This document shows, in pieces, positions 1 through 6,587 of a stretch of 8,053 nt of DNA (position 1 is the stretch's first letter; each line of letters begins with the position of its first letter). Position numbers and translations under genes: made by a program. The stretch is from Candidatus Omnitrophota bacterium (GTDB lineage Bacteria; Omnitrophota; Gorgyraeia; Duberdicusellales; 4484-171), in the NCBI GenBank assembly GCA_023228195.1, contig JALOBR010000067.1, positions 1 to 8,053 of the forward strand, given 5' to 3'. The notes beneath the pieces were generated by a model. It worked only from the letters and a program-made list of their open reading frames with translations. It did no database searches and was not told where the DNA came from.

Positions 1-256
1 GCACCTTAAGAAATAACTCCTGCGGATTAAATTCTTTTGAAGCTATAAGATAATACCCATCTTCTTTCTTCTTAACCTCTATAGTATGTCCAAGAAAATA
101 TAGATCTAGGAAATCATTTCTAATTTCTACCATAAAAGATTTTCGATGCTTACGCTCAAAATCCAATATGTAGTGTAATCTTCCTTTTTTATCCTTCAGG
201 TCATCAAAGAAACTACTCTTTAGGCCGCGAAACACCATATCTTCTTTGTTACTCAT
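1..256 (-). CDS. Hypothetical protein, C-terminus beyond the window
   Basis: I do not recognise this protein. An open frame runs from an ATG to the left edge without a stop, giving 85 complete codons of the N-terminal part. The product is hydrophilic and mixed-charge: it begins MSNKEDMVFRGLKSSFFDDL, then has alternating hydrophobic residues (around YILDFER, SFMVEIRND, LDLYFLGHTIEV, GYYLIASKEF) suggesting a compact beta-rich fold. There is no signal peptide or membrane segment. Its ATG overlaps the stop of the upstream HAD-phosphatase gene in the sequence ATGA, and an AAGGA Shine-Dalgarno element lies about 5 bases upstream inside the end of that gene, so translational coupling is likely and this start is well supported. 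Function cannot be inferred from what is visible; co-expression with the phosphatase is the only clue. Confidence 0.75.
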   Translation of the reverse strand, partial: MSNKEDMVFRGLKSSFFDDLKDKKGRLHYILDFERKHRKSFMVEIRNDFLDLYFLGHTIEVKKKEDGYYLIASKEFNPQELFLKV

Positions 257-672
257 ATCATTCCTTTTCTACGCGCTATCTTACCAGGCAAATTCGGTTC
301 TCTTATGGCTTTCATGACACACTGCCAACTACAACCATTTATTGCCCGGTCATCTATGTAAACGTGCGCAACAAACTTATCCATAATAAGATGATGAAAC
401 GGAAATCCGTGTTTAATTAGCCACTTTTTAGTTGCACGTTTACTGCCGTAATTACGTGAAGTATGGAATATAATAGTATGGCCGTCTTTGTATAGCCTTT
501 TTACCGCTTCTAATGATCCTTCTATAGGCTCTGCCCTTAGAAACTCATCTGGCTTTTTATTAACCTGCCTAAAATCTACTTTTGAACAGTCGGCTACCGT
601 TCCATCAATATCGATAGCTATAGTTAGTTTCTTGCCTATTGAAAAGGCATTTAAACCCTTTATTTTACGCAT
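253..672 (-). CDS. Small HAD-superfamily phosphatase/nucleotidase-like protein
   Basis: This is a 139-residue cytosolic HAD-fold hydrolase. Motif I is DIDGT at residues 21-25 (D21 nucleophile, D23 general acid/base). Motif II is the threonine/serine of HTSR at 70-73, motif III is probably K99 in MDKF, and motif IV is the acidic pair D107-D108 in YIDDRAI. A complete metal-dependent phosphohydrolase site is therefore visible. There is only a short cap, residues 28-50, as in small C0-type or 5'-nucleotidase-like HADs; the substrate could be a nucleotide, a sugar phosphate or a polynucleotide end and cannot be told from sequence. The first ATG is used although no clear Shine-Dalgarno precedes it. 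The gene has its own candidate promoter upstream and shares an ATGA stop/start overlap with the next gene. The family call is firm, the substrate unknown. Confidence 0.87.
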   Translation of the reverse strand: MRKIKGLNAFSIGKKLTIAIDIDGTVADCSKVDFRQVNKKPDEFLRAEPIEGSLEAVKRLYKDGHTIIFHTSRNYGSKRATKKWLIKHGFPFHHLIMDKFVAHVYIDDRAINGCSWQCVMKAIREPNLPGKIARRKGMI

Positions 673-746
673 AATAATGGATTATTGTTATAGAGTACCA
701 TTAAAACAAAGGAATTATTACATTCATTTTTGACATATTCAAACGT

Positions 747-774
747 AATATACCATACTGGCGAGGGAAGTCAA
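747..774 (-). promoter_or_regulatory. Candidate sigma70 promoter for the HAD-phosphatase operon
   Basis: On the minus strand, TTGACT (774-769, five of six matches to the -35 consensus) and TATATT (752-747, five of six to the -10) are separated by 16 bases. Initiation about 7 bases further on would leave an untranslated leader of roughly 65-70 bases before the phosphatase ATG. The element lies in the 156-base gap after the EIIA-like gene, where a separate transcription start makes sense. In AT-rich DNA such matches can arise by chance. Confidence 0.42.
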
Positions 775-828
775 ACTATATGGGAAAGACTCTCTGTATA
801 CAGGTATTTAGTTACCCATATTTAAGAT

Positions 829-1281
829 TTAATTTAAAGAATTTCGTGCATTTAATAACAAATAAACATCATCTGCATTTTTGACATTTAAAAAATTATT
901 CCTAAACTCACTGTTTTTAAGCAATCCTGCTAATTTAGCCATTGGTTTTAACCTTGTTAAATCAGCTTTATCCCTGCCCAGAGAAGCTAAAATAATCCGC
1001 ACCGGCTTACCATCCAGTGAATTAAAATCCACTGGCTCCTTTGTGCGACAGAGAATAAAGGCATAAGGTCTGCTCATAGCTATCCAGCAAGCCTCAGGCA
1101 AAGCAACCCCTTGGCCAATAGCAGTTGTGCCTAGCTGCTCTCTCTTCAAGAATTGCCTGTAGATAATCTGCTCATCTTTAATTAGCTTTTCCTGCTTGGC
1201 AAACTTTGCGATATTTAAGAGCACCTCTTCTTTGGTTTTGCCTACTAAATCTAGAATTATTGAATCTACAATCTTCTTCAT
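829..1281 (-). CDS. PTS EIIA (EIIA-Ntr/fructose type)-like protein lacking the phosphorylated histidine
   Basis: The 150-residue protein spans a whole PTS EIIA type-2 domain. It shows the helical N-terminus, the TAIGQGVALPEA segment at 53-64, and the family's later signatures VDFNSLDGKPV at 84-94 and LKPMAKLAGLLK at 111-122, followed by a C-terminal helix. In working family members the 53-64 segment reads like TGIGxGVAIPHA, and its histidine accepts phosphate from HPr or NPr. Here that position is E63 (codon GAG). The second conserved histidine, usually in a DxEHL-like context, appears as R110, and there is no histidine anywhere in the protein. It therefore cannot carry the usual phosphohistidine and is more likely a regulatory or binding paralogue, perhaps locked in a phospho-mimicking state by the glutamate; that last point is inference. 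A modest AGGT element lies 5 bases before the ATG. No sugar-specific EIIB or EIIC gene is nearby. Confidence 0.87.
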   Translation of the reverse strand: MKKIVDSIILDLVGKTKEEVLLNIAKFAKQEKLIKDEQIIYRQFLKREQLGTTAIGQGVALPEACWIAMSRPYAFILCRTKEPVDFNSLDGKPVRIILASLGRDKADLTRLKPMAKLAGLLKNSEFRNNFLNVKNADDVYLLLNARNSLN

Positions 1282-1365
1282 TACTACCTATATGCCATAA
1301 AATAAGCCCTATATCAAGGCGGGGTTGAAACTAACTAAATTATCGCAGGGTTTTATGAGGCTTTT

Positions 1366-1953
1366 TTAAACAGCCTTAATTGTCTTCTGGCAGTCTTTTT
1401 TATATGCTTCGTAGGATGCCTCAGCGAGTATTTCAATAACTCTATCCATCCGCTCAGCCATATCATTAAACATTAGCTGAACATAGTATTTAGGTGCTCT
1501 CATGGTACAGTTGTAATCAATACTATGATTCTTTTTCGGATCTTCTACCTTAGGGGGATTTTCTTTTTTTCTGCGGCCTTTTTGGGCAGGGTCTAATTTA
1601 ATACTCACAGTATGAAGAAATGATACTTCAGCGTCTTCACCTTTTAAACTTCCCAGATACTCTTGGAATTTATCTCTTCCGGATTTTGTACAAAAGAACT
1701 TCTTCCCTGAAACAGCTAGGTCTCCAAGGAAAAGTTTATCTTTTTTGTCTTGCGCAACCCAAAGTACACCCTTAAGACCGTTTTCTAATGTTATTTCTTG
1801 TTTTTGTCCAGGGAGGGGTTTAGGTATGAATCTCGAGGCCTCTTCTTTTTCTTTGACAATACAACTGGGACATTTGGCTTTTATTTCGGCAAGATTATCA
1901 AATGGCTCTTGCTCTCCTAAGAATATCTTACAGCGGGAACAGACTATTTTCAT
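1366..1953 (-). CDS. Zinc-ribbon protein of unknown function
   Basis: This 195-residue protein begins with a four-cysteine zinc knuckle (C5-x2-C8 ... C28-x2-C31), followed by a charged linker. The middle part (about 54-125) alternates hydrophobic residues and looks beta-rich. A lysine-rich stretch (about 126-143, containing KGRRKKENPPK) could contact nucleic acid. The C-terminus is a helical tail (about 155-190) with hydrophobic heptad-like spacing around MAERMDRVIEILAEA. I do not recognise the full-length family. CxxC ribbons at the extreme N-terminus typically bind zinc for structural or nucleic-acid/protein contact roles. The start lies 8 bases after the nuclease stop without a clear Shine-Dalgarno, so translation probably depends on ribosomes leaving the upstream gene. 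It is either a sixth member of the cassette or simply the next gene downstream. The gene end is followed by 84 non-coding bases before the EIIA-like gene. Confidence 0.83.
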   Translation of the reverse strand: MKIVCSRCKIFLGEQEPFDNLAEIKAKCPSCIVKEKEEASRFIPKPLPGQKQEITLENGLKGVLWVAQDKKDKLFLGDLAVSGKKFFCTKSGRDKFQEYLGSLKGEDAEVSFLHTVSIKLDPAQKGRRKKENPPKVEDPKKNHSIDYNCTMRAPKYYVQLMFNDMAERMDRVIEILAEASYEAYKKDCQKTIKAV

Positions 1954-1961
1954 AATAAAAA

Positions 1962-3215
1962 CTAATCTTCTAAGAAATCAAGCGCAGGCTTAAAAGCAAC
2001 AATGGTTGTAATTATTTCTTTCTTTAGCTCATCCGGCTTTGTCAATATAGAGCTTCCTCTGTCTATAGAGGATCGAATATGTATTCCGGGTAATGCTGGC
2101 CTTACATCTGCTTTTTTTAAGATCTCGCATAAATAACGGACATCGTTTTCATTGGTTATATCACTTAATCTAATCTCAAAACAGTTCACCCATTTTTCGT
2201 TACCTGGCATAATAGATTCCCCATATCTAGGCAGCCTTCTACATATTATAAACCTACCGTCTTTATGTATTCTTCTAATAACTTTCAAAAAGCTGCTCGG
2301 ATTATTTATAAGTTTATTATAAAATACGCCGAGAGGCTTCATTGGGTTATCCGTCCGACCATTACGTATGACGGCATTTATCTCAAGACTGCTTTTAGAT
2401 ACTTCTATAGTAAAATTACATTGATTCAATATATCCTTCTTGTCTTCTGGTTTTTTAATAGCTACCCAGGCAAAACGATCATCTTGCGCAGATCTTGATA
2501 TATTACCGGCCCTAACATATGAATATCTTTTAAGTTGCGGAGGTAAGTTTTGTCGAATACTTTTTGCTAAAGACTCAAGTTTATTTTTTAAGATCGGAAT
2601 ATAGTGAACATTTGGCGTAACCCAAAAGTCAAAATCCTCATCCTTAAACCCGCTGAATTCGGTCATGACAATTACCTCCAGATAATTAATAAAATCTCCA
2701 AGTACCGCCAAGACTGCTATAAGCTTCTTATTATTCTTTGCCTCATTCGCTATTCTTAAGCTTAATTGATGAATATCATGCCATGAGACATACCGTAAGC
2801 GCGAATCTCTAAGTTCTTTTAACTCCGCTTCATCGTTTTTATTATTGGTAATAACTAATAAAAAATCATTCGGGGTGAGCGATCTTAGATGACGAACAAT
2901 TTGATCGATAACTAAAGAAGCCCTAACTTTAGATTCGATGTAGACTTTATTATTGGTAAAATTTATTACTCCATCTGGCCTACTATCTTCTTCTGCTTTT
3001 TGTAGTCTAAAAGAAATTATTCCCTTTTTAGGAACATTTACTATTTTTATAAACCCCTTGAGCAAGGGGTCAAAATTTACACGATGAGCAAATTCAAGAA
3101 GGTTTATTAAGGACTTGGTGGTATTATCTTCTATTTGGATATCATGCAAAGAATCTTTAGCTTTTTTGGAAGGACCTCTGTAGTAGTAGAAGATATTCTG
3201 GTGGGGATCTCTCAT
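1962..3215 (-). CDS. PD-(D/E)XK-superfamily nuclease-like protein
   Basis: This 417-residue cytosolic protein carries a restriction-endonuclease-type core near its N-terminus. A helix with E41 (in NTTKSLINLLEF, a pattern common in the first helix of this fold) is followed by P80-D81-G82, twelve residues, then I93-E94-S95-K96 and a helix containing Q105 and H109 (DQIVRHL). D81, E94 and K96 would form the metal-binding catalytic triad. The next segment (about 118-125, DFLLVITN) looks like the core's following strand. Residues about 180-417 form a second, unrecognised domain that could recognise DNA or contact partners. As the last gene of the cassette it is the likely DNA-cutting effector. AAGGAA lies 6 bases before the ATG, supporting the start. 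A gap of 55 bases separates it from the PIN gene. The family call rests on motif spacing, so a structural search should confirm it. Confidence 0.8.
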   Translation of the reverse strand: MRDPHQNIFYYYRGPSKKAKDSLHDIQIEDNTTKSLINLLEFAHRVNFDPLLKGFIKIVNVPKKGIISFRLQKAEEDSRPDGVINFTNNKVYIESKVRASLVIDQIVRHLRSLTPNDFLLVITNNKNDEAELKELRDSRLRYVSWHDIHQLSLRIANEAKNNKKLIAVLAVLGDFINYLEVIVMTEFSGFKDEDFDFWVTPNVHYIPILKNKLESLAKSIRQNLPPQLKRYSYVRAGNISRSAQDDRFAWVAIKKPEDKKDILNQCNFTIEVSKSSLEINAVIRNGRTDNPMKPLGVFYNKLINNPSSFLKVIRRIHKDGRFIICRRLPRYGESIMPGNEKWVNCFEIRLSDITNENDVRYLCEILKKADVRPALPGIHIRSSIDRGSSILTKPDELKKEIITTIVAFKPALDFLED

Positions 3216-3270
3216 ATATTATTCCTTGAAGTATAGCTAGAGCATTTCTATCACTGTTATATGCTTCTTG

Positions 3271-4257
3271 TTATTCGGCGAGAAAAACATGGGCCTGATC
3301 CCACTCCCTATTTTGCCGCTCTAATTTGATAGTCACATGTTTTCCTTTTTTTGTTGGCTTCTTAGTTTTGAAGCTCCTAAGATTACTTTCATTAATGGAG
3401 AAACCTAATTTTGTCATTTTGCCATCGTTATTAAATCTCACAAGCCATCCTTGATCCCCAGCCTTTAAATAATTTTTCCTTTTACACATTATTTCTACGA
3501 CGCTAAGCCGAGGAAAAAACTTAACAGCAGTGCCAATAATTTTTTGTTCATTATTACACATAAACCATTTCTTGTATTCCTGCCTCAGCACTTTTAAAGA
3601 AGGATAGGAACTTGGTCTTTTAATTTCAATTTGCTTAAAATCAATTGGTTTAGCAACAATTTTTTGCCATTCTTTCATTGCTTCTTTTAATTCATTAAAA
3701 ATTTCATTATTAAAATGTTGCTCATCACAAGTAAGTATAAAATTAGATTTTGTAAATATTGCAGACGCCAATACGATGGCATCTTTATAAGGAAGCTTTG
3801 AACAACTTAATATTTTATCTATAGTTTCACTGATGCCAGGCAACGCTTTGCCCATCAGCCTTTCTAAATAAAGAAGTTGCATTTCATCAAAAATTTGCTT
3901 TTCAATGTTACTAATTTCCTGTCCATAATTTTTCATGCATTTAATATTTGCATATTCTTTTCTAAATTTGTTACTTTCGCTGTTTGCTGCAATAATACTA
4001 AAACCATGATTTTTCACTAATTTTTTAGCGTGGAGTTCTCGTCTTATGCGACCCTTAAACTCCCATAAGACATAATCTGATGTAACTAATTCAACTTCTT
4101 CTATTTTCGCCTTCTTCTTTACTTTTGATTTTCTAAATAAATTTAAAAAAGTAACACACTTTTTTTCATTAAAATTTTCAATGTAGTCAATTAGTACATT
4201 CGTATCTACAAAGAATCTTAATTTAAAATCATATAGACTGATCGTATTTCTCTTCAT
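3271..4257 (-). CDS. PIN-domain nuclease with unknown C-terminal domain
   Basis: This is a 328-residue protein. Residues 13-185 are a PIN domain: FFVDTNVLIDYI supplies D18, WEFKGR supplies E66, PYKDAIVLASA supplies D159, and ILTCDEQHF supplies D178. These are the four acidic positions that bind Mg/Mn in PIN ribonucleases. About 140 further residues (about 190-328) form a basic, beta-rich domain I do not recognise, with segments such as KKWFMCNNEQKIIGTAVKFF and QGWLVRFNND. VapC toxins are usually about 130 residues and sit next to an antitoxin; this protein is far longer and has no antitoxin neighbour, so a toxin-antitoxin reading is unlikely. The ATG lies 29 bases inside the end of the ATPase gene, with AGAGG 7 bases upstream, so the two should be translated together. 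It probably acts as an RNA- or single-strand-cutting effector controlled by the ATPase. This gene is visibly very AT-rich. Confidence 0.85.
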   Translation of the reverse strand: MKRNTISLYDFKLRFFVDTNVLIDYIENFNEKKCVTFLNLFRKSKVKKKAKIEEVELVTSDYVLWEFKGRIRRELHAKKLVKNHGFSIIAANSESNKFRKEYANIKCMKNYGQEISNIEKQIFDEMQLLYLERLMGKALPGISETIDKILSCSKLPYKDAIVLASAIFTKSNFILTCDEQHFNNEIFNELKEAMKEWQKIVAKPIDFKQIEIKRPSSYPSLKVLRQEYKKWFMCNNEQKIIGTAVKFFPRLSVVEIMCKRKNYLKAGDQGWLVRFNNDGKMTKLGFSINESNLRSFKTKKPTKKGKHVTIKLERQNREWDQAHVFLAE

Positions 4258-5536
4258 ATCGCAACCTCTTTGCTTTTACTACTATTTCAGAAGTTATTTT
4301 GGTTTTATTTTTCCGTATTGCTTCATCCAATACTTTATGTGCTAATAAAATAAAGCTCCTGCAGTTTCCTTCTGCAATATTTAGCATTTCTTTGATTGTC
4401 TCATCTGTAAATGGTAATATGCTACTGCCTGCAGTAGTTCTCGCGAGATTAAGATATCCTACTATCATTTTCTTGGCCTTTTTTTGATTCAAAGGATCGA
4501 GTTTAATTGCAAAGGAAGTTAAGCGATCATAAAGAGGGGCCGATTCTTTTTTGATTATCACTATAGCATCTTTTGTAAGTGAAACAACGAGTGCCCATCT
4601 TCCTTCTTTGTTTATTAGAGTATTTAAAGTAATTAAGTAGTTGGAAAGCTTGGCTCCCTTTAATTTACTTACATCTTCAAATTCATCCACAAAAACATAT
4701 AACTGATGAAATCCAACATGCTTAAGAATGCCTACTATACTATTAAGAAACATTACCTCTTTTTTCTGGATATTTCTATTGGAGACATATCCTGCAAGAA
4801 TATCCCAAGAAGTGGCTGCTTTTTTTTCTTCAAAAACTAAATCAAGATACCTATCCGCTAATGTAGAATCAGGTACTATTTCTTTTCTAATTATATCTCT
4901 CGCTGCTTCTTGCAATGATGCTAATTCCCCATGAACTTCTTTGAAGCGACTTAAAAATTCTAGAAAATTTGAAATAGCTGGCTCTTCAAATAGCTTATCC
5001 CAATATGATTTTGAATCAAATAAACTTGGTTGTTTGGAACGAAATTTTCCAATAAATGCTTTCTTATCTTTGCTGAATTCACTTAATAATATTCTACCGA
5101 TATATTTTCTGATATTGTCTATGCCGATTTGTTCGACAATTTTGTGGATAACTATTTGAGGGGCATCATCTGGTTTATCGACAAAGCATGTGACTGCTGA
5201 AAAACGTACATCTTTTCTTTCTTCCAATGCTCCATTCGATAACTTATCAATAACTTCTTTTATATATTTCATTAAATGAGTTTTTCCCATACCATAATCA
5301 CCAATAATAGTCAACCCAGCATAATCTTGCTTTATTGGAGCTAAATAGGTTGAGCGAATAAACTGCATTATTATATCCGCATAACTCTCATCAAAAGGAG
5401 GTAACAAGAATCTTGGCAATCCTGCCGGGGGAAAAGGATTGAAATTTAAACCTAAGGGCTTATAGGTTATACTGCTCTTTTTCTTTTTGAGATCTTTTAT
5501 TATTTCTTCCGTAAACTTCATAATTTCATTATCCAT
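4229..5536 (-). CDS. AAA+ ATPase, Orc1/Cdc6-like P-loop protein
   Basis: This 435-residue protein is an ATPase with a complete nucleotide site. Walker A is GDYGMGKT at 79-86 and Walker B is YVFVDEFED at 280-288 with D284-E285. A sensor-1 strand ends in S319 (ALVVSL), and R338 in YDRLTS could be an arginine finger or sensor. Upstream of the P-loop is an NPFPPAG segment (33-39), resembling the NPF-type lead-in of Orc1/Cdc6 and ExeA-like ATPases. Unusually, about 190 residues lie between Walker A and Walker B, including a large helical insertion (about 140-250). The lid (about 345-425) is present, but the C-terminal winged helix of true Orc1/Cdc6 proteins is absent. In the cassette it is the likely sensor, switch or motor joining modification and cleavage. 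AAGGAGG lies 10 bases before the ATG, which overlaps the previous stop by 8 bases (ATGGATAA). Confidence 0.92.
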   Translation of the reverse strand: MDNEIMKFTEEIIKDLKKKKSSITYKPLGLNFNPFPPAGLPRFLLPPFDESYADIIMQFIRSTYLAPIKQDYAGLTIIGDYGMGKTHLMKYIKEVIDKLSNGALEERKDVRFSAVTCFVDKPDDAPQIVIHKIVEQIGIDNIRKYIGRILLSEFSKDKKAFIGKFRSKQPSLFDSKSYWDKLFEEPAISNFLEFLSRFKEVHGELASLQEAARDIIRKEIVPDSTLADRYLDLVFEEKKAATSWDILAGYVSNRNIQKKEVMFLNSIVGILKHVGFHQLYVFVDEFEDVSKLKGAKLSNYLITLNTLINKEGRWALVVSLTKDAIVIIKKESAPLYDRLTSFAIKLDPLNQKKAKKMIVGYLNLARTTAGSSILPFTDETIKEMLNIAEGNCRSFILLAHKVLDEAIRKNKTKITSEIVVKAKRLRYEEKYDQSI

Positions 5537-6584
5537 TTTTTTTATTCCTCCTTTTTAATATCAAGGTAGATCTAAAAAACCCATCAACATTTATATAACT
5601 TTCCTCGTAAGTGTAACGATTCTTCATAACGGGAAGAGATGTTCTCTCTAAATAGAAATGTTCATAGTCCTGTTTATATAAATTTTTTAAGAGCATTTTT
5701 ATCGCTACCACAGGACACTTATATTGCATTGCAATAACATATAAAAGATAGGGTATCCAAATAGTGGTTCTTTCTTTGTTCTTTAGAAACATACTTTCAA
5801 GAATAGACGCTCCGTCTAGTTCTAGAAATTCTTTTGTCTTCATCTTAACTGGATAGATCATATGCCACAATTTCTTGTCATGACTAAATTCAGGAAATAC
5901 ATAGATCTTATCTAGTAAGCCTAGTTCTCGAAACCATGCTGGAAAAACGAAATTTGAAAGTCGAATATAACCGTTTGGAATTTTCCAACTTTTTTTATCA
6001 ATGAGACGTCTTAATATCTCGCTCCCTTTATAGGATGCAACTGTGGTACCAAGTATAAAAATTGGTTGCGAATTCTTCTTGAAATCATGTATTGAAAATT
6101 CGCTTATTGACTTATATTTTTCAAAGTCTAAAAACCACCTTAAATAATCTTTGGCTCGTTCATATTTTGATAAAATATTAATAAATGCTTGTTTTTCTTT
6201 CTCTGTGAGCTGAGTAGACGCTATTGATGAATCAAACTTTCTTTGGGAATTCTCACTTATTATGACTCTTTTTTCTTTCTCAAATTCTTTAAAATTGGGT
6301 TCAACAAATCCATTCTCTCTTCGTATCAATCCTAAATACTCTGAAGCGTGTACATATTCTAGTCTCAGTCGTTCTTTTCTTTTGATCCCTTTGCTGATCC
6401 ATACACTCTTAGGAGGGGGAATTTTATTAGCAGCCATATCAGAATAAAGCGCAGATTCTCTCATCTTTCTCTTCTTAGCGCAATAAACCAATATATCTCT
6501 TAATATTTTTATATTATAAGCATACAAATAACTCCATCTCGGATTATTTATCTGACTATCAGAAGTAATAGGTAGTTCTTCCAT
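5529..6584 (-). CDS. Uncharacterised cassette protein, possible winged-helix DNA binder
   Basis: I do not recognise the family of this 351-residue protein. It is basic, with no signal peptide or membrane segment. Two stretches look like winged-helix modules: residues about 25-95, where a helix ends in HASEYLGLIRRENGFVEPN (79-97), the usual recognition-helix-then-wing pattern, and residues about 185-232, where FRELGLLDKIYVFPEF (from 218) has the same form. The segment about 125-157 is helical and charged, and the C-terminal third is rich in aromatic residues. The gene starts 3 bases after the methyltransferase stop without a recognisable Shine-Dalgarno, so it is probably translationally coupled, and its end overlaps the ATPase start by 8 bases. 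Position between the methyltransferase and an ATPase lacking its own winged helix suggests a DNA-recognition or adaptor role; this is inference. Confidence 0.83.
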   Translation of the reverse strand: MEELPITSDSQINNPRWSYLYAYNIKILRDILVYCAKKRKMRESALYSDMAANKIPPPKSVWISKGIKRKERLRLEYVHASEYLGLIRRENGFVEPNFKEFEKEKRVIISENSQRKFDSSIASTQLTEKEKQAFINILSKYERAKDYLRWFLDFEKYKSISEFSIHDFKKNSQPIFILGTTVASYKGSEILRRLIDKKSWKIPNGYIRLSNFVFPAWFRELGLLDKIYVFPEFSHDKKLWHMIYPVKMKTKEFLELDGASILESMFLKNKERTTIWIPYLLYVIAMQYKCPVVAIKMLLKNLYKQDYEHFYLERTSLPVMKNRYTYEESYINVDGFFRSTLILKRRNKKNG

Positions 6585-6587
6585 TAT

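Noticed and set aside
488..1066. Plus-strand open frames at 488-733 and 881-1066
   Set aside because: They lie mostly antisense to the HAD and EIIA-like genes, have no recognisable domains or ribosome binding sites, and the minus-strand products carry clear family motifs.
1282..1365. Promoter for the EIIA-like gene (TTGATA followed by CATATA)
   Set aside because: The -35 is fair, but no hexamer at 16-18 bases matches the -10 consensus well enough to support a call.
1355..1380. Possible terminator around the stop of the zinc-ribbon gene (AGGCT/AGCCT stem)
   Set aside because: Only a 5-base stem with a 9-base loop spanning the stop codon, and no following T-run on the minus strand.
3271..4257. 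VapC toxin of a toxin-antitoxin pair
   Set aside because: The protein is more than twice the usual VapC length and overlaps an ATPase gene; no small antitoxin gene is adjacent.
4422..4437. CTACTGC-CT-GCAGTAG inverted repeat in the ATPase gene
   Set aside because: Short, internal to a coding region, and not associated with any gene boundary; likely chance.
1745..6447. Other plus-strand open frames of about 60-80 codons
   Set aside because: All are antisense to well-supported minus-strand genes, with compositions expected of reverse-complement shadows.
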